Source: Lachnospiraceae bacterium UBA1251 (GTDB lineage Bacteria; Bacillota; Clostridia; Lachnospirales; Lachnospiraceae). From it: a DNA stretch of 9,295 nt. The stretch spans positions 4,556 through 13,850 of the forward strand of contig DBVZ01000124.1 in the NCBI GenBank assembly GCA_002308255.1, read 5' to 3'. Position 1 is the first letter of the stretch. Every line of letters starts with the position of its first letter. The notes beneath the pieces were generated by a model that was not told the DNA's origin, ran no database searches, and saw only the letters and a list, made by a program, of their open reading frames with translations. Position numbers and translations under genes: made by a program. Below are positions 1 to 6,361 of this stretch, piece by piece.

Positions 1-66
1 CGTATCTGCTTCCGCGAATTGGCTTACAAGGGCCAGATACCGGGTGTGAAGAAAGCGTCCTGGTAA
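1..66 (+). CDS. rpsN: 30S ribosomal protein S14 (type Z), C-terminal end only
   Basis: Only the last 21 codons and the TAA stop (64-66) are in the window. The frame starting at base 1 reads RICFRELAYKG followed by QIPGVKKASW, which is the highly conserved C-terminus of the short, roughly 61-residue, zinc-binding S14. The Cys at visible residue 3 is likely the last of the four zinc ligands; the other three lie upstream of the window. S14 sits in the head of the small subunit. Its place directly before rpsH is the normal spc operon order. The 27-base gap to rpsH carries that gene's ribosome binding site. I am confident of the identity; the start cannot be seen. Confidence 0.93.
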   Translation, partial: RICFRELAYKGQIPGVKKASW

Positions 67-93
67 GAATCTTAAGAAAGGAGTTCATGCGTA

Positions 94-498
94 ATGGCTA
101 CAACGAACGATCCGATTTCGGATATGCTTACAAGAATTCGTAACGCGATCACCGCGAAGCACGATACAGTCAATGTACCGGTTTCCAAAATGAAACTGGC
201 GATCGCCGATATCCTTGTCAACGAAGGATACATTCAGAAATACGAACTGGTTCAGAACGGGAATTTCCAGGATATCTGCATCACGCTGAAATACGGCGCT
301 GATAAGAACCACAAGATCATTACCGGTCTGAAGAGAATCTCCAAACCCGGCCTGAGAATTTACGCGGGCAGCGAAAATCTTCCGAAGGTCCTCGGCGGAC
401 TCGGCGTCGCGATCATCTCCACCAATAAAGGCGTGATGACCGATAAAGAAGCCAGAAAGCAGAAGATCGGCGGCGAAGTGATCGCTTATATCTGGTAA
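94..498 (+). CDS. rpsH: 30S ribosomal protein S8
   Basis: A 134-residue protein, close to the usual 130-132. S8 binds the central domain of 16S rRNA and is needed early in platform assembly; in E. coli it also represses its own operon by binding mRNA. The N-terminus ([13 protein letters not shown], residues 6-18) and the C-terminal signature [14 protein letters not shown] (108-121) followed by GGEVIAYIW are diagnostic. The start at 94 is preferred over an out-of-frame ATG at 87: it gives the family N-terminus and lies 10 bases after AAAGGAG (77-83). It follows rpsN by 27 bases and precedes rplF by 73 bases, a gap that contains a perfect 8-bp hairpin. Nothing in the protein looks unusual. Confidence 0.98.
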   Translation: MATTNDPISDMLTRIRNAITAKHDTVNVPVSKMKLAIADILVNEGYIQKYELVQNGNFQDICITLKYGADKNHKIITGLKRISKPGLRIYAGSENLPKVLGGLGVAIISTNKGVMTDKEARKQKIGGEVIAYIW

Positions 499-522
499 AT
501 AAAAAAGAGAATACTGAAAACA

Positions 523-544
523 GACATTCCGCATCTGGAATGTC
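523..544 (+). other. Perfect 8-bp hairpin between rpsH and rplF
   Basis: GACATTCC (523-530) and GGAATGTC (537-544) are exact inverted repeats around the 6-base loop GCATCT. No T-run follows, so it is not an intrinsic terminator. It lies 12 bases ahead of the strong rplF ribosome binding site TAGGAGGA (557-564). It could be an RNA-stability or processing element, or part of a regulatory structure. The pairing is seen directly; the function is unknown. Confidence 0.5.
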
Positions 545-571
545 CGACAATCTAAGTAGGAGGATTATATT

Positions 572-1108
572 ATGTCACGTATCGGAAAAATGCCGGTCGT
601 CATCCCCGCTGGTGTCAGCGTGGAACTTCAGGACGGCAATACGCTTTCCGTAAAGGGACCGAAGGGCACTCTCACAAGAACCCTTCCGCAGGAAATTGCA
701 ATTGAGGTCAAGGACAACGAAATCATCGTCACAAGACCGAATGATCTGAAGAGAATCAAAGCTCTCCATGGTCTTACAAGATCTCTGATCCAGAATATGG
801 TGACCGGCGTCCATACCGGATACCAGAAAGTACTGGAAGTCAACGGCGTCGGCTACAGAGCGCAGAAACAGGGCCGCAAGCTCGTTCTCTCTCTCGGCTA
901 TTCCCATCCGGTGGAAATGGAAGATCCGGAAGGTGTCGAGTCCGCTGTTGAAGGCAACAAGATCACGATCTCCGGAATCAACAAGGAAGTGGTCGGACAG
1001 TATGCGGCAAATATCCGCATGAAGAGACCGCCGGAACCCTATAAGGGCAAGGGCATCAAGTACTCCGACGAGATCATCCGCCGCAAGGTCGGTAAGACAG
1101 GCAAATAA
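572..1108 (+). CDS. rplF: 50S ribosomal protein L6
   Basis: A 178-residue protein of normal family length. L6 has two related domains (about residues 1-80 and 81-178) and binds 23S rRNA near the factor-binding site of the large subunit. Family marks include the N-terminus [15 protein letters not shown], the [10 protein letters not shown] segment near residues 92-101, and the C-terminal [15 protein letters not shown] followed by IIRRKVGK. The ATG at 572 follows TAGGAGGA (557-564) with a 7-base spacer. It lies between rpsH and rplR, as in nearly all spc operons. The 19-base gap to rplR holds only a ribosome binding site. Composition matches its neighbours and there are no breaks. Confidence 0.98.
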   Translation: MSRIGKMPVVIPAGVSVELQDGNTLSVKGPKGTLTRTLPQEIAIEVKDNEIIVTRPNDLKRIKALHGLTRSLIQNMVTGVHTGYQKVLEVNGVGYRAQKQGRKLVLSLGYSHPVEMEDPEGVESAVEGNKITISGINKEVVGQYAANIRMKRPPEPYKGKGIKYSDEIIRRKVGKTGK

Positions 1109-1127
1109 TTAAAGGAGAGTGCGAATT

Positions 1128-1496
1128 ATGATTAATAAAGTATCAAGAGCGCAGGTTCGCGCGAAAAAGCACAGAAGACTCCGCGGCCACCTGAGCGGCA
1201 CTTCCGCAAAACCGAGGCTTTCGGTCTTCCGCAGCAATAAGCATATCTATGCTCAGATCATCGATGATGAGCAGGGCCGTACACTTGTCAGCGCTTCCAC
1301 TCTTCAGGCGGATGTGAAAGAAGGTCTTGAAAATACAGACGATGTGGCAGCAGCTGCAAAAGTCGGTGAAGTGCTCGGAAAGAGAGCGGTTGCAGCAGGT
1401 ATCAGTGAAGTCGTCTTCGATCGCGGCGGATTCATCTATCACGGCAAGATTCAGGCCCTGGCAGATGCCGCAAGAGAAGCTGGCCTCTCATTCTAA
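1128..1496 (+). CDS. rplR: 50S ribosomal protein L18
   Basis: A 122-residue protein of normal length. L18 binds 5S rRNA and helps attach it to 23S rRNA in the central protuberance. The basic N-terminal tail ([17 protein letters not shown], residues 4-20) is typical, as is the C-terminal block from [15 protein letters not shown] (95-109) through [14 protein letters not shown] take ATG 1128 as the start: it sits 8 bases after AAAGGAGAG (1111-1119) and gives the usual short N-terminus. An in-frame GTG at 1119 would overlap that ribosome binding site. It is followed after 21 bases by rpsE. Confidence 0.96.
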   Translation: MINKVSRAQVRAKKHRRLRGHLSGTSAKPRLSVFRSNKHIYAQIIDDEQGRTLVSASTLQADVKEGLENTDDVAAAAKVGEVLGKRAVAAGISEVVFDRGGFIYHGKIQALADAAREAGLSF

Positions 1497-1517
1497 GGTG
1501 GAAGGAGAAAAGAACAC

Positions 1518-2048
1518 ATGAGACCAAATAGCGACCCGAAAAACAAAAGAGAAAGAGAAAAAGAAGACAACGGTCTGGAAGACCGCGTCGTTGCGATCAA
1601 GCGCGTTACCAAGGTTGTTAAGGGCGGACGCAACATGCGCTTCTCGGCACTCGTTGTCGTAGGTGATAAAAACGGACATGTCGGCGCAGGACTCGGAAAA
1701 GCGACGGAAATCCCGGAAGCGATCCGCAAGGGCAAAGAAGACGCCATGAAGCACATGGTCAGCGTTGCCCGTACTTCCTACGGAAGCATCACACATGATC
1801 ACCTTGAGAACTACGGCGGTGCGACCATTCTTCTGAAGCGTGCTCCGGAAGGTACCGGCGTTATCGCGGGCGGCCCTGCACGTGCTGTTATCGAGCTTGC
1901 GGGAATCAGCAATATCCGTACGAAATCCCTGGGCTCCAACAACAAGCAGAACGTCGTATTTGCTACACTGAACGGCCTGAAGAGCCTCAAGACACCGGAA
2001 GAAGTCGCGAAGAACCGCGGCAAATCCGTTGAAGAGATTCTGGCATAA
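1518..2048 (+). CDS. rpsE: 30S ribosomal protein S5
   Basis: A 176-residue protein, slightly longer than the classic 166 because of a charged Lys/Arg/Glu-rich N-terminal tail (residues 1-20). S5 lies at the mRNA entrance of the 30S subunit with S3 and S4, and affects decoding accuracy and mRNA unwinding. The double-stranded-RNA-binding-like N-terminal domain is clear: [16 protein letters not shown] (35-50), then [12 protein letters not shown] (53-64). The C-terminal domain has [19 protein letters not shown] (112-130) and the segment with [12 protein letters not shown] (136-147). The start follows a GGAGA-type site near 1503-1507. The stop codon overlaps the ribosome binding site of rpmD, suggesting coupled translation. 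Confidence 0.97.
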   Translation: MRPNSDPKNKREREKEDNGLEDRVVAIKRVTKVVKGGRNMRFSALVVVGDKNGHVGAGLGKATEIPEAIRKGKEDAMKHMVSVARTSYGSITHDHLENYGGATILLKRAPEGTGVIAGGPARAVIELAGISNIRTKSLGSNNKQNVVFATLNGLKSLKTPEEVAKNRGKSVEEILA

Positions 2049-2060
2049 GGAGGAACAGTC

Positions 2061-2246
2061 ATGGCAGGGAAATTAAAAATTACACTTGTAAAATCGCCGA
2101 TCGGAGCTGTTCCGAAGCACCGTAAAACCGTTGAGAGTATGGGTCTTCGCAAACTGCACCATTTCGTGATTCTTCCCGACAATGACGCGACCCGCGGACA
2201 GATCCGGCAGATCTGCCATCTTGTCAAAGTGGAAGAAGTAGAATAA
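2061..2246 (+). CDS. rpmD: 50S ribosomal protein L30
   Basis: A 61-residue small basic protein of the bacterial L30 family. It is recognised by [20 protein letters not shown] (residues 4-23), then the [11 protein letters not shown] stretch (24-34) and the end region [15 protein letters not shown]30 binds 23S rRNA at the surface of the large subunit and is absent from some bacterial groups, but is standard in Clostridia. The ribosome binding site AAGGAGGA (2047-2054) starts on the last two bases of the rpsE stop codon, so translation is likely coupled. The rpsE-rpmD-rplO order is the standard one. The 14-base gap to rplO contains only GGGAGGT. Confidence 0.95.
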   Translation: MAGKLKITLVKSPIGAVPKHRKTVESMGLRKLHHFVILPDNDATRGQIRQICHLVKVEEVE

Positions 2247-2260
2247 AGGGAGGTGCCAAT

Positions 2261-2698
2261 ATGGATTTATCGAATTTAAGTCCGGCTGCTGGCTCGACAC
2301 ATAACAAATACAGAAGAGGCCGCGGCCATGCATCAGGCAACGGCAAGACCGCAGGAAAAGGCCATAAAGGACAGAAGGCCCGTTCCGGAGCTCCGAGACT
2401 GGGGTTTGAAGGCGGACAGATGCCTCTTTTCAGACGTCTTCCGAAGCGCGGTTTCAAGAACCGCAACGCGAAGGAGTACGCGGTCGTCAACGTGGCGGCA
2501 CTGAACCGTTTTGAAGAAGATGCGGTCATCGATGCGAATACGCTCCTTGCGTACGGCGTGATCTCCAAGGTCATGGACGGCGTTAAAGTCCTCGGCAACG
2601 GCGAGCTTACGAAGAAGCTTACGGTCAAAGCTACGGCGTTCAGCGCTGTTGCGAAAGAAAAAATTGAAGCTGCAGGCGGAACAGCAGAGGTGATCTGA
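2261..2698 (+). CDS. rplO: 50S ribosomal protein L15
   Basis: A 145-residue protein of usual length. L15 is a late-assembling large-subunit protein with a long glycine- and lysine-rich N-terminal extension that threads through 23S rRNA; here it spans about residues 8-50 with [20 protein letters not shown] (18-37). The globular C-terminal domain carries the family signature starting [16 protein letters not shown] (109-124) and ending KEKIEAAGG. The ATG at 2261 is preceded by GGGAGGTG. Its TGA stop (2696-2698) shares one base with the ATG of secY (2698-2700), a TGATG arrangement that implies translational coupling to the translocon gene. Confidence 0.97.
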   Translation: MDLSNLSPAAGSTHNKYRRGRGHASGNGKTAGKGHKGQKARSGAPRLGFEGGQMPLFRRLPKRGFKNRNAKEYAVVNVAALNRFEEDAVIDANTLLAYGVISKVMDGVKVLGNGELTKKLTVKATAFSAVAKEKIEAAGGTAEVI

Positions 2699-4011
2699 TG
2701 TTAAAGAAAATAGCTGATGCCTTCCGGATCAAAGATATTCGCAAACGAATTCTGTTTGTGCTTCTTTGCCTCGTTGTAATACGTGTCGGATCACAGATCC
2801 CGGTCCCGGGAGTCAACCGCGAGTTTTTCGCGAAGTGGTTCGAGGCGCAGGCGGGGAACGCGTTCAACTTTTTTGACGCGTTTACCGGAGGATCGTTCTC
2901 AAGCATGTCGATCCTGGCGCTGTCTATTACACCGTACATCACTTCGTCGATCATTATCCAGCTCCTCACGATTGCCATCCCGGCACTTGAAGAGATGCAG
3001 AAGGACGGCGAAGACGGCCGGAAGAAACTGACGGCGATCACGAGATATGTGACGATCGGTCTTGCAATGTTCGAATCGATCGCCATGACAGTGGGATTCG
3101 GCAACCAGGGACTGGTTCCGGACCTCAACTTCCTGAAAGGTCTGACAGTAGTCGCTTCTCTGACAGCAGGCTCCACATTCCTTATGTGGATCGGCGAACA
3201 GATCAGCGAATACGGAATCGGCAACGGCATCTCGATGGTTCTTCTGATCAACATCGTATCGCGCGTACCGCAGGATCTTACGGGACTTTTCGAACAGTTT
3301 GTCAAGGGCAAAACGATTGCCAGAGGCGGACTTGCTGCTATCATTATTATCGCTGTGATTCTGGCGCTGGTAGTGCTCGTCATTCTCCTGAATGACGCGG
3401 AAAGAAGCATTCCGGTGCAGTATTCCAGAAAGATGGCGGGACGTCACGCGATGGGCGGCCAGTCCTCGCACATTCCGCTGAAGGTCAACACGGCCGGCGT
3501 TATTCCCGTGATCTTTGCTTCATCGATCATGGAATTCCCCGGAATCATCGCGACCTTTACGGGACATTCCAATCCGGGAGGATGGTTTGGCGGACTGCTC
3601 GGCATTCTCAGTTCCAACAACTGGTTCCGGGCTACGAAACCCTGGAACAACATCGGTCTTCTGATCTATATCGCGCTGGTTGTGTTCTTCGCGTATTTCT
3701 ATACGTCGATCACCTTCAACCCGCTTGAGATCGCAGACAACATTAAAAAACAGGGCGGATTTGTACCGGGCATTCGTCCGGGCAAGCCCACATCGGACTA
3801 CCTGAACAGGATCCTGAAGTATATCATTTTCATCGGAGCAACCGGCCTTTGCATCATCGCGGTGCTGCCGTTCTTCTTCAACGGGATCTTTAAAGCGAGC
3901 GTTTCGTTCGGCGGAACATCGATCATCATTATCGTCGGTGTTATCCTGGAAACCGTAAAGCAGATCGAATCCATGATGGTTGTCCGCAACTATAAAGGAT
4001 TTCTTGGCTAA
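2698..4011 (+). CDS. secY: SecY, protein translocase channel subunit
   Basis: A 437-residue integral membrane protein forming the protein-conducting channel with SecE and SecG in the cytoplasmic membrane. Ten hydrophobic segments can be placed at roughly 17-36, 68-93, 116-136, 148-167, 175-192, 211-232, 267-287, 318-338, 371-391 and 403-422. Known functional motifs are present: the plug/second-helix region FTGGSFSSMSILALSITPYI (62-81), EQISEYGIGNG (167-177), ERSIPVQY (235-242) in the fourth cytoplasmic loop, and QGGFVPGIRPGKPT (352-365) in the fifth. The arginine at 360 corresponds to the SecA-critical Arg357 of E. coli. It overlaps rplO and map by one base at each end. No adk gene follows, which is unusual. 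Confidence 0.98.
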   Translation: MLKKIADAFRIKDIRKRILFVLLCLVVIRVGSQIPVPGVNREFFAKWFEAQAGNAFNFFDAFTGGSFSSMSILALSITPYITSSIIIQLLTIAIPALEEMQKDGEDGRKKLTAITRYVTIGLAMFESIAMTVGFGNQGLVPDLNFLKGLTVVASLTAGSTFLMWIGEQISEYGIGNGISMVLLINIVSRVPQDLTGLFEQFVKGKTIARGGLAAIIIIAVILALVVLVILLNDAERSIPVQYSRKMAGRHAMGGQSSHIPLKVNTAGVIPVIFASSIMEFPGIIATFTGHSNPGGWFGGLLGILSSNNWFRATKPWNNIGLLIYIALVVFFAYFYTSITFNPLEIADNIKKQGGFVPGIRPGKPTSDYLNRILKYIIFIGATGLCIIAVLPFFFNGIFKASVSFGGTSIIIIVGVILETVKQIESMMVVRNYKGFLG

Positions 4012-4772
4012 TGGCAGTTACGATTAAAACACAACATGAAATCGAGCTGATGAGACAGTCCGGAAAGCTCCTCGAAGAAGTGCACGACACTTTGAGGGAC
4101 TTTATCAAACCGGGAATCACGACAAAAGATATCGACCGGTACGGCGAAGAGCTGATCCGGGAGAGAGGCGGAATTCCCAATTTCCTTCATTACGAGGGCT
4201 ATCCGGCTTCCATCTGCGTATCCGTCAATGAAGAAGTCGTCCACGGGATCCCGACCGAGGAGAGAAAGCTGAAAGAAGGAGACATCGTTTCCCTTGATGC
4301 CGGCCTTATATGGAAAGGCTATCACTCGGACGCCGCCAGGACCTGGGCCGTCGGCAGCATTTCAAAAGAGGCCGCGGAACTCATCAAAGTCACGGAAGAG
4401 TGCTTTTTTGAAGGGATCCGGTTTGCAAAAGCAGGTTGCCATCTGTATGAGATCTCGAAAGCGATCGGAACATACGCCAATCAGCGGGGTTTCGGCGTGG
4501 TAGAGGATCTCGTCGGACACGGGATCGGAACATCCCTTCATGAAGATCCTCAGGTACCGAACTTCCGGCAGAAGGGAAGAGGAATGCTCCTCGTACCGGG
4601 CATGACGATCGCGATCGAACCCATGATCACGGCCGGCGGCAAGGAAGTACAGTGGGAAGATGACGACTGGACGGTTACGACCGTCGACGGATCGCTTGCG
4701 GCACATTATGAGAACACCGTGCTCATCACGGATGGTGAGCCGGAACTGTTCACACTCACGCACAGAGAGTAA
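4011..4772 (+). CDS. map: Methionine aminopeptidase, type I
   Basis: A 253-residue cytosolic metalloenzyme that removes the initiator methionine from nascent proteins with a small second residue. All five dinuclear-metal ligands of the pita-bread fold are in place: Asp96 (SLDAG), Asp107 (HSDAA), His170 (VGHGIG), Glu203 (IEPM) and Glu234 (HYENT). The substrate-contacting His79 (VVHGIP) and His177 (LHEDP) are also present, so it should be active. The length fits the short bacterial type without an N-terminal zinc-finger extension. The ATG shares its first base with the TAA of secY (4009-4011), and AAAGGA (3994-3999) inside secY serves as ribosome binding site. infA follows after 22 bases. Confidence 0.98.
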   Translation: MAVTIKTQHEIELMRQSGKLLEEVHDTLRDFIKPGITTKDIDRYGEELIRERGGIPNFLHYEGYPASICVSVNEEVVHGIPTEERKLKEGDIVSLDAGLIWKGYHSDAARTWAVGSISKEAAELIKVTEECFFEGIRFAKAGCHLYEISKAIGTYANQRGFGVVEDLVGHGIGTSLHEDPQVPNFRQKGRGMLLVPGMTIAIEPMITAGGKEVQWEDDDWTVTTVDGSLAAHYENTVLITDGEPELFTLTHRE

Positions 4773-4794
4773 GTCAATCTCAGGAGGATCATAG

Positions 4795-5013
4795 ATGTCG
4801 AAAGCTGACATGATAGAGATCGAGGGGAAAGTGATTGAAAAGCTTCCCAACGCCATGTTCAGAGTGGAACTTGAGAACAAGCATGTCGTTCTGGCAGTGA
4901 TCAGCGGAAAGCTTCGTCAGAATTTTATCCGTATTCTTCCGGGCGACAAGGTGACGCTTGAACTCTCGCCTTACGATCTGAACCGGGGCAGAATCATCTG
5001 GCGTGACAAATAA
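4795..5013 (+). CDS. infA: Translation initiation factor IF-1
   Basis: A 72-residue single-domain S1/OB-fold protein that binds the 30S A site and supports IF-2 and IF-3 during initiation. [19 protein letters not shown] (residues 10-28), [19 protein letters not shown] (44-62) and [10 protein letters not shown] (63-72) are family hallmarks. The start follows AGGAGGA (4782-4788) with a 6-base spacer. One oddity: the widely conserved AHISGK motif reads AVISGK here (Val35 in place of His), with LRQNF following where MRMHF or MRKNY is usual. It is probably the last gene before the internal promoter at 5038-5066. No terminator is seen after it, so read-through into rpmJ is likely. Confidence 0.97.
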   Translation: MSKADMIEIEGKVIEKLPNAMFRVELENKHVVLAVISGKLRQNFIRILPGDKVTLELSPYDLNRGRIIWRDK

Positions 5014-5037
5014 AGCAGAAACAGTCAGAAGTAGTGC

Positions 5038-5066
5038 TTGCATTTAAAAAAAAGCGATGCTATACT
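5038..5066 (+). promoter_or_regulatory. Probable sigma-70/SigA promoter upstream of rpmJ
   Basis: A -35 box TTGCAT (5038-5043) and a -10 box TATACT (5061-5066) are separated by exactly 17 bases, and the -10 is preceded by TG plus one base (extended -10). The spacer contains an 8-base A run. The predicted transcription start is near 5072-5074, giving a leader of about 90 bases before rpmJ. This would be a secondary promoter for rpmJ-rpsM-rpsK-rpsD-rpoA-rplQ. The boxes are seen directly; activity is inferred. Confidence 0.75.
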
Positions 5067-5072
5067 ATTACG

Positions 5073-5164
5073 GCGCGGTTTTCGAGAAAACATTGATTTG
5101 AATGATTTTTCAGCGACCGGCCGGGCTCACCGGGCCCATGTCCGGGAGAGAGATGGAGGTAGTT
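5073..5164 (+). promoter_or_regulatory. GC-rich 5' leader of the rpmJ transcript
   Basis: This non-coding stretch follows the predicted promoter. It has a small hairpin GTTTT/AAAAC with loop CGAG (5078-5091). A very GC-rich block at 5115-5147 offers several competing short stems: GGGC 5123-5126 with GCCC 5134-5137, and CCGG 5117-5120 with CCGG 5142-5145. The rpmJ ribosome binding site GGAGGT (5155-5160) follows at once. No terminator-like T run is present. It may be a regulatory leader, but the fold is ambiguous. Confidence 0.35.
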
Positions 5165-5278
5165 ATGAAAGTAAGATCGTCCGTAAAACCGATCTGCGAA
5201 AAATGCAAAGTAATTAAAAGGAAGGGTTCCATCCGCATTATCTGCGAGAACCCGAAGCATAAGCAGAGACAGGGTTGA
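5165..5278 (+). CDS. rpmJ: 50S ribosomal protein L36
   Basis: A 37-residue protein, the usual size for bacterial L36. The translation begins [19 protein letters not shown] and ends [10 protein letters not shown]. Four zinc ligands are visible, Cys11, Cys14, Cys27 and His32, so this is the zinc-binding (C+) form. L36 is a late-assembling protein that stabilises 23S rRNA structure. ATG 5165 is chosen because it gives the invariant MKVR start and lies 4 bases after GGAGGT (5155-5160). In-frame ATGs at 5138 and 5153 lack a suitable site. The TGA stop lies within a hairpin (5273-5290) that opens a long structured gap before rpsM. Confidence 0.97.
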   Translation: MKVRSSVKPICEKCKVIKRKGSIRIICENPKHKQRQG

Positions 5279-5499
5279 TCAGAATCAACCGCTTAATTAA
5301 GTAGAACCATTATCTGTAGAACGGCTGCTGCCAAAACGGATAATAGTGCTTAATACCGGCAATGCCAGGAAGGCTGCGCCGGAAAGGTCATGCCGGCAAG
5401 GCATGGCTGGATATGCGAAACGCATGTCCCAGTTCAGTTACTATGGTTGCCCGGGAATCGAGGATTTCCGGGACGCTGTCTGTCAGAAAAACAGGCAGC
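5273..5499 (+). ncRNA. Candidate structured mRNA leader between rpmJ and rpsM
   Basis: The 245 bases between rpmJ and rpsM (5279-5523) hold no convincing gene but pair almost end to end. H1: GGTTGAT/ATCAACC, 5273-5290. H2: ATTATCTG/CGGATAAT, 5309-5344, with inner GGC/GCC. H3: CCGGC/GCCGG, 5356-5382, with inner GCC/GGC. H4: GGTCATGCC/GGCATGGCT, 5386-5408, two G-U pairs. H5: GGATATGCG/CGCATGTCC, 5409-5429, one G-U. H6: CCCGGGAATC/GATTTCCGGG, 5450-5472, 10 pairs, one G-U. H7: GCTGTCTGT/ACAGGCAGC, 5475-5499. H4/H5 and H6/H7 abut and could stack. No T-run follows any stem, so control would act on translation or RNA stability rather than termination. By analogy with S4 control of the E. coli alpha operon it may bind a product of this operon (S4 is encoded two genes downstream of rpsM); this is inference. 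Confidence 0.6.
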
Positions 5500-5523
5500 A
5501 AAAAGAAAATGGAGGTTTTTGCA

Positions 5524-5892
5524 ATGGCTCGTTTAGCAGGTGTGGATCTGCCGAGAGACAAGCGTGTTGAAATCGGCCTTACCTATATCTATGGTATCGG
5601 CAGAACAACAGCAAGCCGTATTCTTGAGCAGGCAGGTGTCGATCCCAATACACGCGTCAGGGATCTGACAGACGAGGAAGTCAACAAAATCAAAGATGTC
5701 ATGGATTCGACATGCACCGTCGAAGGTGACCTTCGCCGTGAGATCGCCATGAACATCAAGCGGCTGCAGGAGATCGGCTGCTACAGAGGTATCCGTCACA
5801 GAAAGGGCCTTCCGGTCCGCGGACAGAATACCAAGAATAACTCCAGAACCCGTAAAGGGCCGAGGAGAACGGTTGCCAACAAGAAGAAATAA
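5524..5892 (+). CDS. rpsM: 30S ribosomal protein S13
   Basis: A 122-residue protein of standard length. S13 sits in the head of the 30S subunit, contacts 16S rRNA and forms an intersubunit bridge; its C-terminal tail reaches toward the P-site tRNA. The helix-two-turn-helix region [14 protein letters not shown] (21-34) and the signature [20 protein letters not shown] (89-108) with a basic tail ending NKKK are clear. The true start is ATG 5524, giving [14 protein letters not shown]. The frame stays open upstream to 5362, but that part translates the hairpin-rich leader and has no family similarity. GGAGG (5511-5515) is the ribosome binding site. rpsK follows after 58 bases. Confidence 0.97.
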   Translation: MARLAGVDLPRDKRVEIGLTYIYGIGRTTASRILEQAGVDPNTRVRDLTDEEVNKIKDVMDSTCTVEGDLRREIAMNIKRLQEIGCYRGIRHRKGLPVRGQNTKNNSRTRKGPRRTVANKKK

Positions 5893-5933
5893 CGGACATC
5901 ATAGCCCGTGAATCGCATACGAAACCAAAAAAG

Positions 5934-5942
5934 AAAGTAGGT
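5934..5942 (+). promoter_or_regulatory. Weak ribosome binding site of rpsK
   Basis: AAAGTAGGT lies 8 bases before the rpsK ATG. It departs from the AAGGAGG-type sites used by nearly every other gene here (for example AAGGAGGA before rpsD and GGAGGAGG before rplQ) by having T inside the core. Translation of rpsK may therefore lean on coupling to rpsM or on the T-rich stretch just before the start. The weakness is seen; its effect is inferred. Confidence 0.45.
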
Positions 5943-5950
5943 TAGTTTTT

Positions 5951-6343
5951 ATGCCAAAACAGGTAAAGAAAGCGACGAAACGTCGCGTCAAGAAAAACGT
6001 TGAACATGGACAGGCGCACATCCAGTCCTCCTTCAATAACACGATCGTGACATTGACGGATGCACAGGGAAATGCTCTCTCTTGGGCAAGTGCAGGCGGC
6101 CTGGGCTTCAGAGGTTCAAGGAAATCTACTCCGTATGCTGCACAGATGGCGGCAGAAACCGCTACGAAAGCAGCATTGATCCATGGTCTGAAGTCTGTAG
6201 ATGTATTCGTAAAAGGTCCGGGTTCGGGCCGTGAAGCAGCCATTCGTGCCCTTGCAGCAAACGGACTGCAGGTCACCAGCATCCAGGACTGCACACCGGT
6301 GCCGCATAACGGATGCCGTCCGCCGAAGCGCAGAAGGGTATAA
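5951..6343 (+). CDS. rpsK: 30S ribosomal protein S11
   Basis: A 130-residue protein of normal length. S11 is in the platform of the 30S subunit, near the mRNA exit and the E site. The basic N-terminal tail ([20 protein letters not shown], residues 3-22), [18 protein letters not shown] (24-41), [20 protein letters not shown] (46-65), [14 protein letters not shown] (88-101) and the terminal [18 protein letters not shown] (113-130) match the family throughout. The PHNGC motif contains the Asn-Gly pair known as an isoaspartate site in E. coli S11. Its ribosome binding site is weak (5934-5942). It is followed by rpsD after 18 bases, as expected for clostridial alpha operons. Confidence 0.98.
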   Translation: MPKQVKKATKRRVKKNVEHGQAHIQSSFNNTIVTLTDAQGNALSWASAGGLGFRGSRKSTPYAAQMAAETATKAALIHGLKSVDVFVKGPGSGREAAIRALAANGLQVTSIQDCTPVPHNGCRPPKRRRV

Positions 6344-6361
6344 CCAAGGAGGAACATAAAA

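Noticed and set aside
87..93. ATG at 87 as an alternative start near rpsH
   Set aside because: It is in a different frame from S8, and the frame does not give a ribosomal protein.
1119..1127. GTG start for rplR three codons upstream
   Set aside because: It overlaps the ribosome binding site AAAGGAGAG (1111-1119), while ATG 1128 is properly spaced and gives the normal length.
2640..3410. 256-codon open frame on the minus strand across secY
   Set aside because: Antisense shadow of secY, rich in Arg, Ser and Ile, without a ribosome binding site or any known motif.
5138..5164. In-frame upstream ATGs for rpmJ at 5138 and 5153
   Set aside because: They precede or overlap the real ribosome binding site at 5155-5160 and would add residues before the invariant MKVR start of L36.
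5450..5472. Hairpin CCCGGGAATC/GATTTCCGGG as an intrinsic terminator or attenuator
   Set aside because: The stem is strong but no T-run follows, so it is better read as part of the structured leader.
5362..5523. N-terminal extension of rpsM, open in frame to 5362
   Set aside because: The extra 54 codons translate the hairpin-rich leader and do not match S13. ATG 5524 gives the family N-terminus and has GGAGG in front.
5346..5570. Possible 74-residue upstream ORF overlapping the start of rpsM
   Set aside because: No ribosome binding site, starts inside the loop and stem region, unusual composition and no recognisable family; likely a chance frame.
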